Shown here: in pieces, positions 58,683 through 64,000 of the stretch
Layout: every line of letters starts with the position of its first letter
Position numbering within the stretch: the first letter of the stretch is position 1
Assembly (NCBI RefSeq): GCF_900108335.1
Contig: NZ_FNVT01000020.1
Span: 124,001 to 188,000 of the forward strand
Direction of reading: 5' to 3'
Origin: Nonomuraea solani
GTDB lineage: Bacteria > Actinomycetota > Actinomycetes > Streptosporangiales > Streptosporangiaceae
Length of the DNA: 64,000 nt
Translations under genes and position numbers: made by a program
The notes under the pieces: model-generated
Seen by the model: only the letters and a program-made list of their open reading frames with translations
Database searches by the model: none
Told to the model about the DNA's origin: nothing

Positions 58683-58733
58683 AACTGAACTGAACTGTAC
58701 AGGACAGTTATTACTGTACTCAAGAGTTCAGTT
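58683..58733. promoter_or_regulatory. Nested dyads between isomerase-like and TetR genes
   Basis: AACTGAACT (58683-58691) mirrors AGTTCAGTT (58725-58733); inside, GTACAG (58697-58702) mirrors CTGTAC (58714-58719) and ACAGT (58704-58708) mirrors ACTGT (58713-58717). The whole 51-base promoter region is thus symmetric in patches, as expected for a TetR operator controlling both directions. Confidence 0.6.
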
Positions 58734-59420
58734 GTGGGTAAAATGCCGAGCGTGGGAGACACCAGAGCGCCCTCGGGCAAGCGGGCCGAACGGAACCGGC
58801 AGGCCATCGTGGCCGCTGCGGGCGAGATGTTCATCCGCGAGGGGTTCGACGCCGGCATGGACCAGATCGCCGCCGCGGCGGGGGTGTCCAAGGTGACCGT
58901 GTACAACCACTTCGGCAGCAAGGAGGAGCTGTTCATCGAGGTCGTCGGCCAGGCGATGGGCGCGGCGCACACGACGATGGCGGAGGTGCGCACGCGGCTC
59001 GCCGAGACCGGGGACGTGCGCGAAACCCTGGTCCAGACCGCCCGCGCGATGGTGGCCGCGGCCACCGACCCGGCCCGGCTGGCGCTGCGCAACCTCGTCA
59101 CCGGCGAGCTGCGCCGCTTCCCCGACCTCGGCACGGCCTACCAGCGGCGCGGCCCGGCCCAGTCGGCCGCCGCCCTGGGCGAGGTGTTCCGCGACCTGTG
59201 CGAACGCGGGCTACTGACGATCCCCGACCTCGAACTGGCCGTCGTGCAGTTCTTCGGCCTGACCCTCTACCACCACCTGATCGCCGGCTCGATCGGCGCC
59301 GGCGTCCGCCCGGAGCTCGCCGACCGGCTCATCGCCGACGGCGTCGACCTGTTCCTCACGCGGTACGGGTCTCAGCCGGAGGCGGGGCGGTCGAGCGGCG
59401 GGGGACGAGGGTCGGGGTGA
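58734..59420 (+). CDS. TetR family regulator
   Basis: A 228-residue TetR protein. The helix-turn-helix spans about 20-70 (GMDQIAAAAGVSKVTVYNHF, GSKEELF). The C-terminal half matches the AefR-like/TetR_C_7 type (VTGELRRFPDLGTAYQRRGP). GTG 58734 directly follows the dyad; ATG 58743 is alternative; neither has a clear RBS. The last 65 bases overlap the convergent LacI gene. Confidence 0.88.
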   Translation: MGKMPSVGDTRAPSGKRAERNRQAIVAAAGEMFIREGFDAGMDQIAAAAGVSKVTVYNHFGSKEELFIEVVGQAMGAAHTTMAEVRTRLAETGDVRETLVQTARAMVAAATDPARLALRNLVTGELRRFPDLGTAYQRRGPAQSAAALGEVFRDLCERGLLTIPDLELAVVQFFGLTLYHHLIAGSIGAGVRPELADRLIADGVDLFLTRYGSQPEAGRSSGGGRGSG

Positions 59421-60405
59421 CCGAGAAGGTGACCGATGAGGTGCGGCCCTCGATGCGCTCCAGGAGCAGCCGGCCCGCCGTGCCGCCCATGACGCCGCCG
59501 TCCTGGTCGACGCTGGTCAGCGAGATGTCCGACAGCGCCGCCGTACGGGTGTTGTCGTAGCCGGCCAGCGACACGTCCGCCGGCACCGCCAGGCCCGCCT
59601 CGTGCAGGGCCGTCAAAGCGCCGAACGCCGCCAGGTCCGCGCCCGCGAAGATGGCCGTCGGGCGGGGCGAGCGGGCCAGCAGCTCACGCGCCCCCTCGTA
59701 GCCGCCCTCCTCGCTGTAGGTGGTCATCGCCATCGCGATCTCGTCGTCCAGGCCGTGCTCGCGCATCACCCGCTCGTAGGTGACCGCCCTGATCGTCTGC
59801 AGCATGGCCGCCGTCCGGCGGCCGGCGTTCTCCCGGTGGCCGATGTGCGCGATCCGGCGGTGGCCGAGGGAGATGAGGTGGCGAACGACCAGCTCCGCGC
59901 CGATCTCGTCGTCGTCGAGGACGGCGTCGTACAGGGCCGACTTCTCGTGCGGCCCGAGCACCACCGTCGGCAGTTGCCCGCCCACCTCTTCCAGCCGGGT
60001 CCGTGGCACCCGGGGCGCCACCATGAGCATGCCGTCCACCTGCCGGTCCACCAGCGCGTCGATCGCCCGCGTCTCCGCCTTGGCGTCCCGGCCGCCGAGC
60101 ACGATGATCACCTGGTAGCCGGTGCCGTCGAGCTGCTCGTACAGGCCGTCGAGGATCTCGGGGAAGAACGGGTTGCGCAGGTCTGGCAGTAACACCCCGA
60201 TCGTGTACGTACGCCCGCGCATCGCCCGCGCCGACGCGTGCGGCCGGTAGCCGAGCTCGTCGATCGCGGCCTTGACCCGGTCGCGCATGGCGGCGCTGAC
60301 CCCGTAGGCGTTGCGCAGCACCTTCGACACCGCCGTGGTGGACACCCCGGCGTGGCGCGCCACATCGGCGATCGTCACCCTCCGCCGCCGCTCACGCGTG
60401 GTCAT
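59356..60405 (-). CDS. LacI family regulator
   Basis: A 349-residue LacI protein: helix-turn-helix and hinge (VTIADVARHAGVSTTAVSKV, then RVKAAIDELGYRPHASARAM) and a sugar-binding-like core starting IGVLLPDLRNPFFPEILDGL. The ending DQDGGVMGGTAGRLLLERIE is typical. Start ATG 60405 with GAGGAAAGG. No transport or catabolic genes adjoin, so its target cannot be inferred, though the upstream gap of 265 bases is shared with the EF-hand gene. Confidence 0.9.
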   Translation of the reverse strand: MTTRERRRRVTIADVARHAGVSTTAVSKVLRNAYGVSAAMRDRVKAAIDELGYRPHASARAMRGRTYTIGVLLPDLRNPFFPEILDGLYEQLDGTGYQVIIVLGGRDAKAETRAIDALVDRQVDGMLMVAPRVPRTRLEEVGGQLPTVVLGPHEKSALYDAVLDDDEIGAELVVRHLISLGHRRIAHIGHRENAGRRTAAMLQTIRAVTYERVMREHGLDDEIAMAMTTYSEEGGYEGARELLARSPRPTAIFAGADLAAFGALTALHEAGLAVPADVSLAGYDNTRTAALSDISLTSVDQDGGVMGGTAGRLLLERIEGRTSSVTFSVTPTLVPRRSTAPPPAETRTA

Positions 60406-60671
60406 TCGCCCGCCTTTCCTCACGACCTGCCGATTGTACGAGGGGTGCCGCCTCGCGGGCGGACGAATGTGGATAACGTTGCCCGATTTCCGCTCTCGCG
60501 GAGTGGAGGGATCCCAGGTTCCGGACTGGGGATCGTTCTCCATTCGCGCGCATGAGGTGGCGCCGTCCGTAATTCCGGTGACCGTAAAGGGACCCTTGAC
60601 CGCCACTCCCTCCGGCAGTTACATGGCCATGCACCCTCTTGTTCCGCATTCGTATCAAGAGGTGATCCAGG

Positions 60672-61208
60672 ATGAGTCCCCCCAGCATTGTGGACGCCAA
60701 ATTGGCGCTCGCGTTCAAAGCAATCGACCTGTCCCAGGACGACCGCCTTTCCTGGCCGGACCTGGCCGGGATCGCCGAGGAACTGTCCAGCCGCCTGCAC
60801 GCCGACAAGGAACGCGAACTCGAACTCACCGAGGCGTTCCAGTCCTGGTGGCGCCAGTTCGAGACGAAGACCGGCGACGAAGTCACCCTCGACCGCTTCA
60901 TCTCCGTGATGAAGACCGGGATGGCGGCCGGCCCCGCCTTCTACCAGCAGGGACCCGGGCGCATCGTCGACGTCCTCATCCGCATCGCCGACCGCAACGG
61001 CGACGGCATCATCAGCAAGGAGGATTATCTCGCCTTTTACGGTGGGTCGATGGCCGACGAATCCGCCGTACTGGCAGGCTACCGGAAATTCGACCTCAAT
61101 TCCGACGGCGCGGTGACGGCCGACGAATTCCGGCAGGCGGCCTACGAGTTCTTCACCTCCGAAGACCTCGACGCCACCGGAAGCTTCCTTCTGGGACGGC
61201 CGGAGTAG
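60672..61208 (+). CDS. EF-hand calcium-binding protein (calerythrin-like)
   Basis: A 178-residue helical protein with two good EF-hand loops, DRNGDGIISKED (about 114-125) and DLNSDGAVTADE (about 147-158), and a weaker first one, DLSQDDRLSWPD. The layout resembles calerythrin and other actinobacterial calmodulin-like proteins, which buffer or sense Ca2+ in the cytoplasm. AAGAGG lies before the ATG. A strong hairpin terminator follows, so it is monocistronic. Confidence 0.88.
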   Translation: MSPPSIVDAKLALAFKAIDLSQDDRLSWPDLAGIAEELSSRLHADKERELELTEAFQSWWRQFETKTGDEVTLDRFISVMKTGMAAGPAFYQQGPGRIVDVLIRIADRNGDGIISKEDYLAFYGGSMADESAVLAGYRKFDLNSDGAVTADEFRQAAYEFFTSEDLDATGSFLLGRPE

Positions 61209-61218
61209 ACCCGTTGCC

Positions 61219-61256
61219 CCGGGACCCGGTCCGCGCGCACGCGGGCCGGGTCCCGG
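61219..61256 (+). terminator. Hairpin terminator after the EF-hand gene
   Basis: Arms 61219-61234 and 61241-61256 (CCGGGACCCGGTCCGC with its complement, one G-U pair) with a six-base loop, followed by TCGTTT. Intrinsic terminator of the EF-hand gene. Confidence 0.75.
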
Positions 61257-61295
61257 TCGTTTCCGGGCCGGGCGGAGATGCTAGCTTGACGCTCC

Positions 61296-62057
61296 ATGTC
61301 CGACTATCTGCGGGAACTCTTCTCCCTTCACGGCCGCCGCGCGCTGGTGACCGGCGGCAGCTCCGGAATCGGGTACGCCATCGCCGAGGCGCTCGGCCGC
61401 GCCGGAGCCGACATCGTGATCGCCGCCCGCAGGCAGGCCGAACTGGACAAGGCGGCCGCCCGGCTGCGTGAGCACGGCGTCACCGTCTCCACGATCGGCG
61501 CCGACCTCGGCGACCGCGCCGGCGTCCAGCGGATCTGCGACACGGCGGGCGACATCGACATCCTGGTCAACAACGCGGGCAACAACATCCGCAAGCCCAT
61601 GGCCGACCTCACCGTGGACGACTACGAGAGCACCCTCGCCGTCAACTTCACCGCTCCGTACCTGCTCGGCCAGCACTTCGGCCCCAAGATGGCCGGGCGC
61701 GGATGGGGACGCGTCATCAACATCGGCTCCCAGCAGTCGATCAGCGCCTTCGGCGACAGCGGCGCGTACGGGGCCGCCAAGGCCGCCGTCACCGGCCTGA
61801 CCCGCTCCCAGGCCGAGGCGTGGTCGGCCGACGGGGTGTGCGTCAACACGATCATCCCCGGCTTCGTGCTCACCCCGCTGACCGCCGCCGCCCAGGCCAT
61901 CCCCGGCCGCGTCGAAGCGCTGGCGGCCCGGCACATGGTGGGCCGCAACGGGCTGCCGGAGGACTTCGCGGGCGCGGCGGTGTTCCTGGCCGGCGACGCC
62001 TCCGCGTTCGTCACCGGGCAGATGCTCTTCGTGGACGGCGGCTTCTCCGTCCACTGA
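61296..62057 (+). CDS. SDR family oxidoreductase (gluconate 5-dehydrogenase-like)
   Basis: A 253-residue classical SDR. It begins MSDYLRELFSLHGRRALVTG with TGGSSGIG, has NNAGNN after beta-4, Ser in INIGSQQS, and Tyr/Lys in YGAAK. The start FSLxGRxALVTGGSSGIG and the end GQMLFVDGGFSVH fit gluconate 5-dehydrogenase/2-deoxy-D-gluconate-3-dehydrogenase types. NAD(P)-dependent, cytoplasmic. Convergent with the PPOX gene. Confidence 0.9.
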   Translation: MSDYLRELFSLHGRRALVTGGSSGIGYAIAEALGRAGADIVIAARRQAELDKAAARLREHGVTVSTIGADLGDRAGVQRICDTAGDIDILVNNAGNNIRKPMADLTVDDYESTLAVNFTAPYLLGQHFGPKMAGRGWGRVINIGSQQSISAFGDSGAYGAAKAAVTGLTRSQAEAWSADGVCVNTIIPGFVLTPLTAAAQAIPGRVEALAARHMVGRNGLPEDFAGAAVFLAGDASAFVTGQMLFVDGGFSVH

Positions 62058-62110
62058 CCTGCCGGCGCGGTGTTTGTGTTTGGGGTCTTGACCGTTCGTC
62101 TTCGGCCGAG

Positions 62111-62130
62111 CGCCTTTACATTGTAGATCA
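62111..62130. repeat. Dispersed CGCC-TTTAC-N3-GTAGAT repeat, copy 4
   Basis: CGCCTTTACATTGTAGATCA between the convergent SDR and PPOX genes; on the minus strand its end supplies the TGA stop of the PPOX gene. Confidence 0.65.
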
Positions 62131-62595
62131 CGAGCGACGGATCTGACGCACCCCCACCCCTTCACGCCAGGCGTCCATGACGATTTCGTCGCCCTCGACC
62201 CGGGTCCAGACCACCTCGGTGAGCTCGATCCGGAACAGGTGTGAGCCCGCCTCTGACTCGAACGCCTCCAGCACCTCCTTGTCGGTGATCTCGACCGCCC
62301 GCCCGGCCAGCTTGACGTCCCCCTCCCACGTGGAGGGGTCGGGCCCTTCCGGGTCGCCGGAGGACACGTGGACCGCCATGCGCGGATCCCGCCGCAGGTC
62401 GGCGGCCTTGACCGCCGCGCCCATCGAGCCGGTCCACAACTCGCCGTCCCGGAAGCTCGTCTCCACCCCGCTGACCCGGGGTGAGCCGTCCTTGCGCAAG
62501 GTCGCCAGCACCTTGTGCCTGTGGGCGTCCATCAGGCGCCGCGCCACGCCCGCCAGCTCGGGCGCCTGCCGATCGAACTCCTGCCATGAAGCCAT
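62128..62595 (-). CDS. Pyridoxamine 5'-phosphate oxidase family protein
   Basis: A 155-residue split-barrel flavin/F420-binding protein: HKVLATLRKDGSPRVSGVET, then AADLRRDPRMAVHVSSGDPE and KLAGRAVEITDKE. It is the FMN- or F420-binding PPOX type common in actinobacteria and need not act on pyridoxamine. Start ATG 62595 was chosen from the domain start; other in-frame ATGs lie just upstream. Divergent from the DHFR-like gene. Confidence 0.85.
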   Translation of the reverse strand: MASWQEFDRQAPELAGVARRLMDAHRHKVLATLRKDGSPRVSGVETSFRDGELWTGSMGAAVKAADLRRDPRMAVHVSSGDPEGPDPSTWEGDVKLAGRAVEITDKEVLEAFESEAGSHLFRIELTEVVWTRVEGDEIVMDAWREGVGVRQIRRS

Positions 62596-62657
62596 GGACC
62601 CCATCATGGACGCCACCACCGACACAATCGCTTTGCGGTCCGGGCCGCCGCTCGCTA

Positions 62658-62667
62658 GTTTATAAAC
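62658..62667. promoter_or_regulatory. GTTTATAAAC palindrome in a divergent promoter
   Basis: A perfect 10-base palindrome in an AT-rich patch between the PPOX (minus) and DHFR-like (plus) genes. Likely promoter or operator for one or both. Confidence 0.4.
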
Positions 62668-62698
62668 GAACAGACATTTACTAATGAGGAGCGCACAC

Positions 62699-63235
62699 AT
62701 GACCTCAGACCGGCCGTTCACCTGCTCGGTGTTCATCGGCGTCAGCCTCGACGGGTTCATCGCCCGCGCGGACGGCGACCTCGGCTGGCTCACCTCCCGG
62801 GGCGAGGCCGCCGGTGACGACCTGGGTTACCAGGAGTTCAGCGACGGGATCGACACCGTCGTCATGGGGCGGGGGACGTACGAGCCGGGCCTCTCCTATG
62901 ACCCGTGGCCGCACGAGGGCAAGCACGTCGCCGTGCTCAGCACCACGCTGCCGCCCGGGCCGCACCCGCACGCCACCGTCCACCGCGACCTCGACGACCT
63001 GCTGCGCGATCTGACCGAGCGCGGTACCAAGAGCGTGTACGTGGACGGCGGCCAGGTCATCCGCGCCTTCCTGCGCGCGGGGCTGATCGACGAGATGACC
63101 ATCACCACGGTGCCGGTGCTGCTCGGCGAGGGCTTGCCACTGTTCGGGCCGATCGGCCGCGACGTCCCGCTCACGCACCTGTCGACGAAGGTGTTCGGGG
63201 CCGGGGTCGTCCAGTCCACGTACGCCGTCGAATAG
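62699..63235 (+). CDS. Dihydrofolate reductase/RibD-C-like family protein
   Basis: A 178-residue protein of the YwjB/RibD C-terminal type: FIGVSLDGFIARADGDLGWL, then GIDTVVMGRGTYE and KSVYVDGGQVIRAFLRAGLI followed by DEMTITTVPVLLGEGLPLF. It binds NADPH through the DHFR-like fold. Members of this family reduce unknown substrates rather than dihydrofolate. GAGGAGC lies nine bases before the ATG. Confidence 0.88.
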   Translation: MTSDRPFTCSVFIGVSLDGFIARADGDLGWLTSRGEAAGDDLGYQEFSDGIDTVVMGRGTYEPGLSYDPWPHEGKHVAVLSTTLPPGPHPHATVHRDLDDLLRDLTERGTKSVYVDGGQVIRAFLRAGLIDEMTITTVPVLLGEGLPLFGPIGRDVPLTHLSTKVFGAGVVQSTYAVE

Positions 63236-63314
63236 GGGCATTTGCCCAGCTCAAGTACCTTGTGGCGGCAAACTCCCAGTGTCAGACTGGACCTGACGGA
63301 AGGGGGGAAACGTC

Positions 63315-63680
63315 ATGATCGAGGTCAAGAGCATCGACAAGCCGGACGAGCGCCGCGACTTCCCAAAGGGGCACCTGGAGGTGTGCAACCTGAGCGGGCT
63401 GAGCTTCGGCGTGGCCACCTTCGAGCCGGGCTGGCGCTGGTCGGAATCGGTGAAACCGATCGCGGGCACGGACTCGTGCGAGGTCCACCACAACGGCTTC
63501 GTGGTGAAGGGCCGCATGCGCCTCCGCATGGACGACGGCACGGAGGCCGAGGTCGGGCCGGGCGAGGTCTTCGTCTGCCCGCCGGGACACGACGCCTGGG
63601 TGGTGGGCGACGAACAGGCGATCCTGTACGACTTCGCCGGCGGAATGGCCGACTACGCCAAGGCCACCGGAAACCACTGA
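63315..63680 (+). CDS. Cupin domain protein
   Basis: A 121-residue single cupin: SFGVATFEPGWRWSESVKPI, EVHHNGFVVKGRMRLRMDDG and VGPGEVFVCPPGHDAWVVGD. The His pair (VHHNG) and late His (PPGHD) may bind a metal. Such cupins are usually sensors or small isomerases/dioxygenases; function unknown. The AAGGGGGGAAA site precedes the ATG. It follows the DHFR-like gene by 79 bases and may share its transcript. Confidence 0.88.
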   Translation: MIEVKSIDKPDERRDFPKGHLEVCNLSGLSFGVATFEPGWRWSESVKPIAGTDSCEVHHNGFVVKGRMRLRMDDGTEAEVGPGEVFVCPPGHDAWVVGDEQAILYDFAGGMADYAKATGNH

Positions 63681-64000
63681 CCACACCGCCACACGCCCCT
63701 GGTCCGACCCAGGCGGCGCAGTCGAGCGTGCCCACCCTCGGCAAACATGCAGCCCCCGCCAGGGACATGCCGTGCGCCTCCCGGCGGCAGGGACCCGCGC
63801 AAGCTCGGCCGCAGACATGATTGGTCCGTGCGGCCGCGAACGATGCCCGGGGGGCCGCGGACGTGATGGCGAGCCGCGCAATGGGGTGCGATACGAGCGG
63901 CGCCGGACGCCATGCGCGGCGGCGGGCGCGGCCACGCATGGCGTCCGGTGCCGCTCCCGGGCACGGCGACCAGCCGCACGAGGGCGACCGCCACGAAGTG
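63681..64000. other. Right-edge stretch without a supported gene
   Basis: The last 320 bases hold open frames on the minus strand but none with a family signature. The frame reading VAVALVRLVAVPGSGTG at the very edge could be the end of a minus-strand membrane protein continuing outside the window. Confidence 0.4.
63899..63952. terminator. 18-bp hairpin near the right edge
   Basis: GGCGCCGGACGCCATGCG (63899-63916) pairs with CGCATGGCGTCCGGTGCC (63935-63952), 17 Watson-Crick pairs plus one G-U, around an 18-base loop. Possibly a terminator shared by the cupin gene and a minus-strand gene beyond the edge. Confidence 0.45.

Overview
The window is GC-rich chromosomal DNA (roughly 70% G+C by eye) from a mycelial-type actinomycete. 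The gene content points to the order Streptosporangiales or a close relative (inference): DUF5753-type HTH regulators, DUF5999, DUF4236, mycothiol-dependent isomerase family, HATPase_c_2 anti-sigma-like proteins, HelR, an Rv2578c-type radical SAM protein, many GTG/TTG starts and ATGA-overlapping operons. I see no rRNA gene, no CRISPR array and no intact insertion sequence.

Layout. 1-9.6 kb: end of a lipoprotein gene, a glutamine-amidotransferase-like protein divergent from a LysR regulator, a class-C beta-lactamase-like hydrolase behind a copper-amine-oxidase-like gene and a secreted PHB-depolymerase-type esterase, then DUF4236, an NmrA-type reductase and an HTH/DUF5753 regulator. 9.6-20.5 kb: DUF5829, CsbD, a RecD2-type helicase, an L,D-transpeptidase lipoprotein coupled to a GNAT enzyme, a radical SAM protein, an SMR-pump/TetR/GNAT/DUF952 operon, an SDR and small proteins. 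20.9-21.5 kb: two decayed gene ends. 21.8-26.3 kb: HypX-like protein, an HTH/enolpyruvyl-transferase fusion and a tyrosine recombinase. 26.3-29.7 kb: repeat-rich DNA, a broken ABC-2 permease end, an XRE regulator and a short drug-resistance-type UvrA. 29.6-34.6 kb: a five-gene operon (GntR, ABC ATPase, permease, S41 peptidase, esterase) in which every junction is a 4-base overlap. 34.7-41.1 kb: regulators (HATPase-like proteins, a large NB-ARC/LuxR protein, two divergent MerR proteins, ArsR + SRPBCC). 41.1-44.9 kb: DUF4037, GNAT, purB and small secreted proteins.

The most notable region is 45.3-47.5 kb: a bacterial Ro60 (TROVE) protein preceded by three tandem structured RNAs. Each can be folded by hand into a long end-pairing stem closed on a GTCGAA motif, the expected Ro-binding architecture. 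The second and third also contain a T-arm, a closed acceptor stem and a D-arm in that order, i.e. a circularly permuted tRNA mimic of the YrlA type. The first lacks that module. A fourth GTCGAA lies in the leader of the Ro gene. This is a Ro/Y-RNA ribonucleoprotein locus, probably linked to RNA quality control.

47.5-64 kb: secreted small proteins, a methyltransferase remnant, an RND pump with a divergent MarR, HelR, a frameshifted LanC-like gene, a methyltransferase, and stress or metabolic genes (histidine phosphatase, DUF1905, mycothiol-dependent isomerase family, TetR, LacI, EF-hand protein, SDR, PPOX, DHFR-like, cupin). A short repeat (CGCC-TTTAC-N3-GTAGAT) occurs four times, always between convergent gene ends. 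All homology statements come from reading the sequence by eye; no database search was run.
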